Shown here in pieces: positions 34,693 through 44,123 of a stretch of 64,000 bases of DNA. The notes beneath the pieces are model-generated. The model was not told the DNA's origin. It did no database searches and saw only the letters and a list, made by a program, of their open reading frames with translations. This stretch comes from Bradyrhizobium lablabi (lineage in GTDB: Bacteria > Pseudomonadota > Alphaproteobacteria > Rhizobiales > Xanthobacteraceae). The position numbers were made by a program, and so were the translations under genes. The stretch lies in assembly GCF_018131005.1 (NCBI RefSeq), contig NZ_JAFCJK010000012.1:1-64000 (forward strand), given 5' to 3'. How positions within the stretch are numbered: position 1 is the first letter of the stretch; every line of letters begins with the position of its first letter.

Positions 34693-35865
34693 TCAAGCAG
34701 CGACGCCGGTTGCCGTCGCGCTCTCCCCAACCGGCATGCCGGGGTAGAAGCTCGCAAGCCAATGGACGATCGCATGACGAGCAACCGCCGAATTTCCGAG
34801 CTGGCAATGCTGCTCCGCTCCCTCGCGCGCGGTGAATATCCGCGTTGTCACGGACCGGGCGCAAACGAGCTCGCGCATGGTCCGATGCACCCAGCCGACA
34901 TTGAACAGATGATCCTGCTCGCCTTCAGTCAGCAGGATATCCTGCTTGACGTTGTGCAGGATTCCGTCGAGCGAGTGCTTCGCGATCGCTGTGAGGAAAT
35001 CATATGGCGTCTTGGTGCCGGTGATATGCATTCCCTGGACAACACACCATTCGAATACCGAGCTCGGCAGGCGCTCTTCGGCGACCAGCGCCTCGGTCCC
35101 CTTGCGGTCGCCCGCCTTGAACAGCGAGATCAGTTGCTGTGCCTTGCCGGGCCGCATTTGCTTGAGCGTCATATCGAGACCCGAATACGATGTGGGCATC
35201 GAGACGATGTGCTTGATGCGGGACTCGAAGGCGGCCGCACGGATCGACATGTAGCCGCCGCAGGAGGCGCCGAGCCAGTCCACGGCATCGAGCCCGAAAT
35301 AATCGATCGCCGCCTTGGCCGGCTTCTCCCACGCATGATCCAGATAGATTCCCTGCCGCAGGGCGCCGCCCTGGCCGGGCCCGTCGAAGGCGATGACGGT
35401 CACTCCAAGATCGGTCATAGGGAGGAGAAAGTTGTAGAACTCCTCGACAAAGGAATCGTATCCGCCGGTGAAGATGAGCGTGCTGCGCTCCTTGCCTCTC
35501 GCCTGCAGCCTGAAACCCGGCAGATGCCCGCCGGGATATGGAATGGCGATGCGCTCGTAACCGGCGACACCTTTCATGCCGAGAGCCCAGCTTCGAGCGA
35601 AGTCGTCGTAGAGGCCGTTGCGCACGTCGCCGGCCGGCAAATAGAACTCGGCGCCGTGATAATAGGAGGCGGCGTCCAGGTATCGCTTCTCGGCTTCCGC
35701 TTTTTTGGCAACCTCGAGCCAGACCGTGTACCAGGAATCATAGTCCTTGATGCGTGGCGCGATGGCGCTGAGCTCCTTGAGGCGCGCTGGTGACGTCCCG
35801 TCAAGCAGCGGCCGGTTGAACGTGTAATTCATCCCCGGGTCGGGCAACATATGGATAAAGGGCAT
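34693..35865 (-). CDS. Alpha/beta hydrolase, FrsA / pseudooxynicotine-hydrolase-like
   Basis: A 390-residue hydrolase with a helical N-terminal domain (about 1-110: DYDSWYTVWLEVAKKAEAEKR region) and a C-terminal alpha/beta fold. Motifs are TGGYDSFVEEFYNF (oxyanion hole), FDGPGQGGALRQG, and the nucleophile elbow WLGASCGGYM, with serine as nucleophile. The architecture recalls 2,6-dihydroxypseudooxynicotine hydrolase, a C-C bond hydrolase, and FrsA-like esterases. It follows no operon partner closely; it is divergent from a LysR gene that may control it. Confidence 0.8.
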   Translation of the reverse strand: MPFIHMLPDPGMNYTFNRPLLDGTSPARLKELSAIAPRIKDYDSWYTVWLEVAKKAEAEKRYLDAASYYHGAEFYLPAGDVRNGLYDDFARSWALGMKGVAGYERIAIPYPGGHLPGFRLQARGKERSTLIFTGGYDSFVEEFYNFLLPMTDLGVTVIAFDGPGQGGALRQGIYLDHAWEKPAKAAIDYFGLDAVDWLGASCGGYMSIRAAAFESRIKHIVSMPTSYSGLDMTLKQMRPGKAQQLISLFKAGDRKGTEALVAEERLPSSVFEWCVVQGMHITGTKTPYDFLTAIAKHSLDGILHNVKQDILLTEGEQDHLFNVGWVHRTMRELVCARSVTTRIFTAREGAEQHCQLGNSAVARHAIVHWLASFYPGMPVGESATATGVAA

Positions 35866-35924
35866 GGTGTTCGCTCCGTTGATTGGGATTTAGTCGCGGG
35901 CCGAACAATTGACCCAAGCCGGCG

Positions 35925-35939
35925 TTGATGCCATATCAA
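35925..35939. promoter_or_regulatory. LysR-type inverted repeat
   Basis: TTGAT-GCCAT-ATCAA is a perfect 5-bp inverted repeat in the 127-bp divergent gap between the hydrolase and LysR genes. It has the look of a LysR recognition site, though these motifs are short. Confidence 0.45.
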
Positions 35940-35992
35940 TTCGGGCACCGTTCTATTGCCGAAAATGCAACAGCTACGGCGAGGTCGATCCG

Positions 35993-36892
35993 ATGGATTT
36001 CACGGCCCTTCGCTATTTCAGCGCCACCGCCCACGCCCAATCGATTCGCGCCGCGTCCGACCGGCTGCATGTCTCGCCGTCGGCAATCAGCCGCCAGATC
36101 GCCAAGCTCGAACACGAATTGCGTGCGCCGATTTTCGACCGGCGCGCGCAGGGCATGAAGCTAACTGCGGCAGGCGAAATCCTGCTGTCGAAGATCGACG
36201 GCGTGATGCGCGAATTCTCGCGCGTCAAATCCCACATCGCGGCGCTGCAGGACCTGCAGGCGGGCAACGTCGACATCTACTGCTTCCAGACCGCGATCGA
36301 GAGTTTCGTCGCGCCGGTGCTGAACCGCTTCAACGCGCAATATCCCGACGTGACCTTCAACATCAGGATGAGCAGCACCGACGAGGCGATGGAGGCGCTG
36401 ATCGCGGGCACAGCGGAAATCGGCCTCGTTCTCAACGCCCCCGCGCGCGACGCCATCACGCGGCTGGAAGTCTTCCGCGACAAGATGGTCGCGGCATTTT
36501 CACCTGCGCATCCCCTTGCCGGACGCAAGGTCATATCGCTGGCGGAGCTCAAGGAGTTTCCGTTCGCCTTGACCGAGCCATCATTCGGCCTCCGCCAGCA
36601 GATGGACAGGGTCTTCGCCAGGCACGGATTCGTGCCGAAGCCGTTTTGCGTGACCAACTCACTGGCGCTGGTGAAGGAAGTGGCGGCCATCGGCAGGCAA
36701 TGCACGCTGCTGCCGCGCTTCGCCGTCGAGCGGGAATCGGCCAGCGGATCGCTCATGACTGTGCCGGTGCGCGAGTTTGCGTCGGAATCCCTGGTATTCT
36801 GCATCTGCTCACGCAGCGACCGCTCGCTATCGCCGGCGGCCAAAGTGTTCATGGACACAGTGGTCGATTATTGCCGCCGATATCGCCGTTGA
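35993..36892 (+). CDS. LysR family transcriptional regulator
   Basis: A 299-residue LysR regulator with the N-terminal winged helix (LRYFSATAHAQSIRAASDRL, VSPSAISRQIAKLEHEL) and a periplasmic-binding-protein-like effector domain from about residue 90. It is divergent from the alpha/beta hydrolase and is followed by a Bug-type binding protein 97 bases downstream. It probably controls one or both neighbours in response to an organic acid. Confidence 0.88.
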   Translation: MDFTALRYFSATAHAQSIRAASDRLHVSPSAISRQIAKLEHELRAPIFDRRAQGMKLTAAGEILLSKIDGVMREFSRVKSHIAALQDLQAGNVDIYCFQTAIESFVAPVLNRFNAQYPDVTFNIRMSSTDEAMEALIAGTAEIGLVLNAPARDAITRLEVFRDKMVAAFSPAHPLAGRKVISLAELKEFPFALTEPSFGLRQQMDRVFARHGFVPKPFCVTNSLALVKEVAAIGRQCTLLPRFAVERESASGSLMTVPVREFASESLVFCICSRSDRSLSPAAKVFMDTVVDYCRRYRR

Positions 36893-36989
36893 GATATCCT
36901 CGAACGATCAGGCACCGGACCTGACCAATCACCGGGAAATGCGCTGCCGGCGAGCCGTTGCTGTCCGGCTGCCAGAGGGCGAGAGCGCC

Positions 36990-37961
36990 ATGCTCCGACG
37001 CCGGAAGTTCCTGCAGTTCGGCGCGGCCGCGATCGCGGCTACCGCAAGCCCCGCGCTCGCGACCGCCGCCTATCCGGCCCGGCCCGTATATCTGATCGTC
37101 GGTTTCTCGGCCGGCGGCAATACCGACCTCGTGGCGCGCATCCTCGCCCAATGGCTCTGGCAAAAATTCGGCCAGCCCTTCGTCGTCGAGAACCGCACGG
37201 GTGCGGCGACCAACCTCGCCACCGAGCAGGTGATACGCGCGCCCCCCGACGGCCACACTCTGCTCGTCGCTTCGGCGGCGAACGCCATCAACGCCACGCT
37301 GTTCCGCAATCTCAAATTCAACTTCATCCGCGACACCGAACCCGTCGCAGCCATCGCCAGCGCGCCCCTGGTGATGTGTGTCCACCCCTCATTTCCTCCG
37401 GCATCCGTCGCGGCGTTCATCGAATACGCCAAATCGAAGCCGAATGGACTGAACTTTGGCTCGAGCGGCGTGGGGAGCCCTCCGCATGTCGCAACCGAAT
37501 TGTTCAAGAGGATGGCCGGCGTCACCATGCAGCACGTTCCCTATCGTGGCGATGCGGAGGCGATCAGCGACCTGATCGGCGGACGTGTGCAGGTCTACTT
37601 TGCGACCCTGCCCGGCTCGATGGAATTCATTCGCGCCCGCGCGCTGCGCGCACTTGCAGTGACGGCAACAGAGCGCTCGTCGGCGCTGCCCGAAGTCGCG
37701 GCCATGGCCGAATTCTTGCCCGGCTACGACGCCTCCATCTGGAACGGCATCAGCGCGCCGAAGGGCACACCGGAGCAGATCGTCGCCGCGCTCAACCGCT
37801 GCATCAACGAAGGGCTCGCCGACCCGAAAGTGAGCGCGCGCCTCGCAGAGCTCGGGGCGAAAACACGGCCCGGCACGCCAGGCGACTATGCAAGACTGGT
37901 CGCTGGCGAAACCGACAAATGGGGCGCGATTGTCAGATCGACCGGCTCATACATCGAATGA
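36990..37961 (+). CDS. Tripartite tricarboxylate transporter (Bug/TctC) binding protein
   Basis: A periplasmic binding protein of 323 residues with an RRRKFLQFGAAAIAATAS twin-arginine-like signal. Family motifs include YPARPVYLIVGFSAGGNTD, VENRTGAATNLATE, PYRGDAEAISDLIGGRVQ and a C-terminal GISAPKGTPEQIV. Bug proteins bind carboxylic acids. No TctA/TctB membrane genes are nearby, a frequent situation for Bug proteins. It ends 12 bases from livF in convergent arrangement. Confidence 0.9.
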   Translation: MLRRRKFLQFGAAAIAATASPALATAAYPARPVYLIVGFSAGGNTDLVARILAQWLWQKFGQPFVVENRTGAATNLATEQVIRAPPDGHTLLVASAANAINATLFRNLKFNFIRDTEPVAAIASAPLVMCVHPSFPPASVAAFIEYAKSKPNGLNFGSSGVGSPPHVATELFKRMAGVTMQHVPYRGDAEAISDLIGGRVQVYFATLPGSMEFIRARALRALAVTATERSSALPEVAAMAEFLPGYDASIWNGISAPKGTPEQIVAALNRCINEGLADPKVSARLAELGAKTRPGTPGDYARLVAGETDKWGAIVRSTGSYIE

Positions 37962-37973
37962 TCGTAATCGGCA

Positions 37974-38694
37974 TCAAATCCCCAGATACCGGTGCTGCAG
38001 GCCCGGCTCTGCAACCAGCTGCTCGCTCGTTCCGCTCCACACCGTTCTGCCGCGCTCGATGATGTAGTGGCGGTCGGCGATGCGGGCCAAATTCTCGACG
38101 TTCTTGTCGATGACGAGCACCGATTGCCCCTGCCCTTTCAGCATCGACAGGCAGCTCCAGATCTCGTCGCGGATCAGTGGCGCAAGTCCTTCGGTGGCTT
38201 CATCGAGGATCAGAAGCTTCGGATTGGTCATCAGCGCGCGGCCGATCGCGAGCATCTGCTGTTCGCCGCCGGAGAGTGTTACGCCCATGTTACCGCTGCG
38301 CTCGGCCAATCGCGGAAAGAGCGCATGGATCTTGTCGAGCGTCCAGGGATCGCGGCTGCCCTGCCGGTTGCCTGAGGCCGCGACGAGATTCTCTCGCACC
38401 GTCAGGTTAGGAAAGATCTGGCGGCCTTCGGGCACCAGGCCGATGCCGAGTTTTGCAATCTTGTAGGACGGCAGGCCCCGCACCTGCTCTCCCGCAAAGC
38501 GGATGGCGCCGCCGCGCGCAGGCGTCAGGCCCATGATCGAGCGAACGGTCGTGGTCTTGCCCATGCCGTTGCGGCCCATCAGCGCGACCATCTCGCCGGA
38601 CTTGATCGACAGCGAGAGGCCGAACAGCACCTGACTGAGGCCATAACAGGTTTCGATCGCGTCGACCTCAAGCAGAGTCTCGGCCACTTTGGTG

Positions 38695-38702
<8 letters not shown>
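37974..38702 (-). CDS. livF: Branched-chain-type ABC transporter ATPase LivF
   Basis: A 242-residue ATPase with Walker A GRNGMGKTTTV, signature LSGGEQQMLAIGRAL, and Walker B LLILDEATEGLAP. It is the last gene of a complete livKHMGF set on the minus strand, and its start overlaps the livG stop by 8 bases. In this setting the system is as likely to import aromatic acids or related ligands as leucine. Confidence 0.92.
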
Positions 38703-39466
<764 letters not shown>

Positions 39467-39474
<8 letters not shown>

Positions 39475-40414
39475 GGCTTATCCTCCCGAGCAGGCCCATG
39501 ATGCCGCCGCGCGCGAACAGCACGATCAACAGCAACAGCGGGCCCATGATCAGCGCCCAATATTCAGTGAATTGCGACAGCAGCTCTTCCAGCACGAGAT
39601 AGACGATGGCGCCCATGACAGGCCCGAACAGCGAGCCCATGCCGCCGAGAATCACCATCACCATGAGATCGCCGGAGCGGGTCCAGTACATCACCGCCGG
39701 GCTGATGAAGTCGGTGTTGTTGGCAAGCAGGGCGCCCGCCAGGCCGCAGATCGTGCCCGCGATGACAAAGCACGCCAGACGGTAGCGATTGGCGTGGAAG
39801 CCGATCGCCTGCATGCGCTGCTCGTTGGAGCGCACGCCCTGCACGACAAGGCCGAAGCGCGAATTGACGATCCGCCAGATCAGGTAAAGGCCGCCGAACA
39901 GGCAGGCGAGGCACAGGTAGTAGAACTGCGTGCGGTTCGAGAGATTGATCAGGCCGGCGAAATCGCTGCGCTTGTAGATGGTCAGGCCATCGTCCCCGCC
40001 ATAGCGCGACAGGCCGGAAGCGACGTAATAGGCCATCTGCGCAAAGGCGAGCGTGATCATGATGAAGTAGACGCCGCGGGTGCGCAGCGAGAGCGCACCG
40101 ATGACAAGGGCAAACAAGGCGGACACCGCGAGCGCGACCGGCCATTGGATGAAGCCGGAGCCGGTGCCTTCGGCTGCGAGGATGCCGACCGCGTAACCGC
40201 CGATGCCGAGATAGGCGGCATGGCCGAAGCTCATCATGCCGCCATAGCCCATGATCAGGTTCAGGCTCGCGGCCGCCAGCGCGAAGATCACGATGCGGGT
40301 GAAGAGCGTCAGGATGAAAATGTTGCCTGATACCGCCGAATAGACCGGCAGCAGGAGGAGACCGGCGCAGAGCACCACCGCGACGGCGTTGGAGACGTTG
40401 AGCTTGGGCGTCAT
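39467..40414 (-). CDS. livM: Branched-chain-type ABC transporter permease LivM
   Basis: A permease of 315 residues with about nine hydrophobic helices. The conserved block GYGGMMSFGHAAYLGIGGY and the EAA-like loop GMGSLFGPVMGAIV are typical of LivM. It overlaps livH by 4 bases and livG by 8. Confidence 0.92.
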
Positions 40415-41328
40415 CGTTTGGCGGCCGGAAACAGCCCCTCCGGGCGCACCACGAGGACGATGGCCATCAAGAGATAGATCAGCATCGAGGACAGCGCGGG
40501 TGCAGCGGTCGAGGCCGCCGCCCCGCTCAGCACCTTGCGCAGCAGATCGGGCAGGAAGGCGCGGCCGAGCGTGTCGATCATGCCGACGAAGATCGCCGCC
40601 AGGAACGCGCCGCGAATCGAACCGATGCCGCCGATCACGATGATGACGAAGGCGAGAATCAGGATGTTCTCGCCCATCCCGATCTGCACGGTCAGGATCG
40701 GCGCCTGCATCAGCCCGGCAAGGCCGGCGAGCGCGGCGCCAAGACCGAACACGAGCGTGAACAGCAGCTTGATGTTGATGCCGAGCGCGCCGATCATCTC
40801 GCGGTTCGAGGCGCCGGCGCGGATCAGCATGCCGACGCGCGTGCGCATCACGACGACATAGAGCAGCGCGGCGACCGCCAGCGCAACCGCGATGATCAAC
40901 AGACGATAGGCCGGATAGAATACGCCCGGAATGATCTGCACCGGAACCGTGAGCCAGGCCGGCAGCGGCAGCGCAAGCCCGGCCGGCCCCCAGATCAACC
41001 GCACGGCATCGTTGAAGAACAGAATCAGGCCGAAGGTTGCCAGAACCTGGTCGAGATGATCGCGGCCGTAAAGATGCCTGAGCGCGACGAATTCAAGCGC
41101 GATCCCGAGCAGCAGCGTGGCGCCGAGCGCCATCAGCGCGCCGAGCACGAAATTGCCGGTCCAGGCCACGAAGGTCGCCGCGAAATAGGCGCCCATCATG
41201 TAGAGCGAGCCGTGCGCCAGGTTGACGAAATCCATGATGCCGAACACCAGCGTCAGGCCTGCGGCCAGCAGGAACAGCAGCAGGCCGAATTGCAGGCCAT
41301 TCAGGAGTTGTTCGACGACAAGGAACAT
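40411..41328 (-). CDS. livH: Branched-chain-type ABC transporter permease LivH
   Basis: A permease of 305 residues with LivH features: the N-terminal LAAGLTLVFGIMDFVNLAHG and the late GGIGSIRGAFLAAIFVG block. It is separated from livK by 126 bases that hold a terminator-like hairpin, and is coupled to livM by a 4-base overlap. Confidence 0.92.
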   Translation of the reverse strand: MFLVVEQLLNGLQFGLLLFLLAAGLTLVFGIMDFVNLAHGSLYMMGAYFAATFVAWTGNFVLGALMALGATLLLGIALEFVALRHLYGRDHLDQVLATFGLILFFNDAVRLIWGPAGLALPLPAWLTVPVQIIPGVFYPAYRLLIIAVALAVAALLYVVVMRTRVGMLIRAGASNREMIGALGINIKLLFTLVFGLGAALAGLAGLMQAPILTVQIGMGENILILAFVIIVIGGIGSIRGAFLAAIFVGMIDTLGRAFLPDLLRKVLSGAAASTAAPALSSMLIYLLMAIVLVVRPEGLFPAAKR

Positions 41329-41345
41329 CGTGAGGTTACACCCGC

Positions 41346-41383
41346 CTTAAACAAAACAGCGGCAGCGCTGATGCGCCGCCGCT
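41346..41383 (-). terminator. Partial terminator between livK and livH
   Basis: On the minus strand a stem of 11 pairs (one G-U), AGCGGCGGCGC / GCGCTGCCGCT, with an ATCA loop (41358-41383) is followed by GTTTTGTTT. It lies 72 bases after the livK stop and before livH. Such a hairpin would let livK be made in excess over the membrane genes. Confidence 0.7.
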
Positions 41384-41454
41384 TATTCTTATTGGGAGCG
41401 TGATCGCCAATCAGAAAACCCGACTTCTTGGCAGACCATGCGCCGGCAGAAGGA

Positions 41455-42627
41455 TCACTTCATCGGGCACTTGTCGTGGAAGCGGTCCTGGTCGTCCTTC
41501 ACAATGGTTGCGACCGTCTTCAGCGCGAGCTGGCCGTCGGCGTCCTTGACCACGTCCTGCAGATAGAAGTTCTGGATCGGGATGTGGTTGTTGCCGTATC
41601 TGAACGGGCCACGCACCGATTTGAAGTTCACCTTCTGCATCTCGGCCTTCATCTCGTCCTTTTTCGAGGTATCGCCCTTCACGGCGACGACGGCGCTGTT
41701 GATCAGGTTTGCGGCATCGTAGGACTGCGCGCCATAGAAGGTCGGACGCAGTCCGGGATATTTCTTGCGGTAATCCGCGACGAACTTCTTGTTCTCCTCG
41801 TTCGGCAGATCGTTGACCCATTGCTGTGCGCCGGGAACGCCGAGCGCGTTGTCCTTTTGCAGCGGCAGCGACAATTCGTCGATCGTGAACGCAGTGTAGA
41901 GCGGGATCTGCTGCTTGATGCCGGCCTGCGCATACTGGTTCAGGAACTGGACGCCCGCGGCACCGGGATAGAACACGAAGATCGACTCGGCCTTGGAATT
42001 CTTCGCCTTGGTGAGCTCGGCGGAGAAGTCGAGCTGGCTCGGCCACACCGTGTATTCCTCGCCGACCACCTCGCCCTTGAAGGTGCTCTTGACGCCGGCG
42101 AGCATGTCCTTGCCGGCGGCGTAGTTGGGGCCGATCAGGAACACCGACTTGACGCCCTTCTGGTTCATGTAGGTGCCGACCGCCTGCGGAGTCTGGTCGT
42201 TCTGCCACGAGGTCGAGAACACGTAAGGAGAGCACAGTTCGCCGGCGAGCTGCGACGGACCGGCATTGGCTGAGATCAGGAAGGTCTTCGAGTCGACCGC
42301 GGTCTTGAGCGAGGCGAGCAGCACGTTCGACCAGATGTAGCCGACGATGAAATCGACCTTGTCCGATTGCACAAGCTTTTCGGTCTTCTGCTTGCCCACA
42401 TCCGGTTTCTGCTGATCGTCTTCGTAGATCACCTCCACCGGCTTGCCGCCCATCTTGCGGCCGAGATGGTCGAGCGCGAGCTCGAAGGAATTGCGCATGT
42501 CGTTGCCGATCACGGCGGTAGGGCCGCTGAAGGTCGAGACAAAGCCGATCTTGATGGTGTCAGCCGCCGTCGCCGGCTGCGCCAGCGCCAGGGCCATGGC
42601 GCCTGCCAGCCAAAATGCCTTTTTCAT
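41455..42627 (-). CDS. livK: Branched-chain-type ABC transporter substrate-binding protein
   Basis: A periplasmic binding protein of 390 residues with a signal peptide cut after QPATAA. The mature start DTIKIGFVSTFSGPTAVIGND and the SWQNDQTPQAVG segment match the HmgE/LivK-like group found with aromatic degradation genes. GAGGGGAG supports the chosen ATG. It heads livKHMGF. The ligand is not readable from sequence; an aromatic acid or a product of the neighbouring Rieske/GS cluster is plausible. Confidence 0.9.
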   Translation of the reverse strand: MKKAFWLAGAMALALAQPATAADTIKIGFVSTFSGPTAVIGNDMRNSFELALDHLGRKMGGKPVEVIYEDDQQKPDVGKQKTEKLVQSDKVDFIVGYIWSNVLLASLKTAVDSKTFLISANAGPSQLAGELCSPYVFSTSWQNDQTPQAVGTYMNQKGVKSVFLIGPNYAAGKDMLAGVKSTFKGEVVGEEYTVWPSQLDFSAELTKAKNSKAESIFVFYPGAAGVQFLNQYAQAGIKQQIPLYTAFTIDELSLPLQKDNALGVPGAQQWVNDLPNEENKKFVADYRKKYPGLRPTFYGAQSYDAANLINSAVVAVKGDTSKKDEMKAEMQKVNFKSVRGPFRYGNNHIPIQNFYLQDVVKDADGQLALKTVATIVKDDQDRFHDKCPMK

Positions 42628-43034
42628 ATTCACTCCCCTCCTCAACCAGACGAACGTCCCATCAGCCCGTTGACCGGACCGGGGGCTGCGCTTGGCGCGC
42701 CATTCTCGGTGCATTGTTTTGTGCGCGAAATCGCAAGTCCGCAGCAAGCATGAACCGACGGCGCTCATTTAGAACCTTCGGCGCATACCGCAGCACCCTG
42801 CACCATAATTCGCCGGGCTCGGACATGGCAAGAAATATAATGCCGGTTGCTTGGGCAACGATTGTCGCAGGCAGCCGCGTCCAAAATGGGCCTGCTCCGT
42901 TACGGGTCGCGCGAATGCGCGCCCCAGCCCCATGATGGCACCACATTGCAGCAGGAACGGACACTGCCTTGCGCAGGGCTTCACAATGTCGACGCGCCGG
43001 CGAGTATGACGGCGCGTTCATCGTTGATACTTCG
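42628..43034. other. Intergenic region upstream of livK
   Basis: This 407-bp gap holds the livK promoter side and the end of the dienelactone-hydrolase-like gene. No gene, clean operator or repeat is supported. A weak TGCATTGTTTTGTGC at about 42710 resembles half of the boxC operator but has the wrong spacing. Confidence 0.4.
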
Positions 43035-44021
43035 CTACTTGCTGAACACCTTACCCAGAAATTCGACGACATCCTTGCGGGCGGCATTGGTCGCATCAGC
43101 ATTGTAGGCGACCGTGACGCCGCGCTCGATACAGGAGTCGTTGAAACTGGCGGGCTGGCCCGTATCGCTATTGATGATCACGCCCTGCGGCTTCTCCTCA
43201 AAGCGGCATTTGCGCCAAGTCTGCGCTTGCGGGAGCTGTACAGTCCCCGGAATCTTCGGATTGTCGAAAGCATGATAGGCGCCTGGATATTCAATGAGCT
43301 CCACATTGGCGCCAGCCTTTTTCAACCGTGCCACGTAATCGCGGCATGGGCCGATCGGCACCCAGTCATCCGCGATGCCGTGATAGAGCCGGATCGGCTT
43401 CTCGCTTACTTTCTCGTCGCCGATCATCTCGGTATTGCAGGGAGTGTAGAAACCGATATAGGCGGCAAAGCTTGCGCCCTCAGGGGCGTAAGCGCTCTGG
43501 AAACGGTTCATGCTCGCGTAAAGCGAGGGTATGGCCCCCTTCGAGAAACCCATGACAGCAATCTTGTCCGGATCGATGCGCGGATGCCTCGCGAGCACGG
43601 CAAGCGCGGCAAAGGCGTCGTTCATCATCGTGTAAGATGAAAGCTGCGCCTGATCGGCAATGGTATTCGCAATTCCACGGCCCGTGAAACTGTCGGCGAC
43701 AAATGTGGCGAAACCGGCGTTGTTTAACTCGTCCACCCACATGCCGGAATTGAAGCCGATTCCGCCCGAGCCGTGCACGAGGACGACGGCTGGCAGCCGG
43801 TCGGTTCCGGGCTTCGGTATGCGCAACTCGCCCGCGATCATCGCGGGCTTGCCATCTTTTTTGCCGAGCAGGAAATCAGCCGTGCCGAGGGTGACCGTCT
43901 GCACCGGATAGACCTCAGTGCGGAAGATGCCCTGTGCCCGCGCGGACTCCAACGGGAAGACGACGACAGAGCCAGCGATCGTGAACAAGCAAATAAGTGT
44001 GCGGGCGAATGACGCGTTCAT
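43035..44021 (-). CDS. Secreted dienelactone hydrolase family protein
   Basis: An alpha/beta hydrolase of 328 residues with a Sec signal peptide (TLICLFTIAGSVVVFPLESARA). The oxyanion segment is VVLVHGSGGIGFNSG, the nucleophile elbow MGFSKGAIPS, and the acid/His region HGIADDWVPIG and YPGAYHAFDN. It is predicted to be periplasmic, unlike cytosolic dienelactone hydrolases of the chlorocatechol path, so the substrate is open. AGGGAGGA upstream supports the start. It lies 102 bases downstream of a winged-helix/TPR regulator gene. Confidence 0.82.
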   Translation of the reverse strand: MNASFARTLICLFTIAGSVVVFPLESARAQGIFRTEVYPVQTVTLGTADFLLGKKDGKPAMIAGELRIPKPGTDRLPAVVLVHGSGGIGFNSGMWVDELNNAGFATFVADSFTGRGIANTIADQAQLSSYTMMNDAFAALAVLARHPRIDPDKIAVMGFSKGAIPSLYASMNRFQSAYAPEGASFAAYIGFYTPCNTEMIGDEKVSEKPIRLYHGIADDWVPIGPCRDYVARLKKAGANVELIEYPGAYHAFDNPKIPGTVQLPQAQTWRKCRFEEKPQGVIINSDTGQPASFNDSCIERGVTVAYNADATNAARKDVVEFLGKVFSK

Positions 44022-44123
44022 GAATTCCTCCCTCGTTATCCAACCAGAAAATGTAGCTCCTCTTGAATGTCCCAATTTTCGGTGGCGACCTCGTACGCGC
44101 GGGCCGGCCGGCCGAAACGTCAC

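Noticed and set aside
42710..42724. Possible BoxR site upstream of livK (TGCATTGTTTTGTGC)
   Set aside because: The second half-site is imperfect and the spacing is seven rather than six bases.
42935..42950. Possible sigma-54 promoter (TGGCAC ... TTGCA)
   Set aside because: The spacing between the GG and GC elements is one base short and it points away from livK with no gene downstream.
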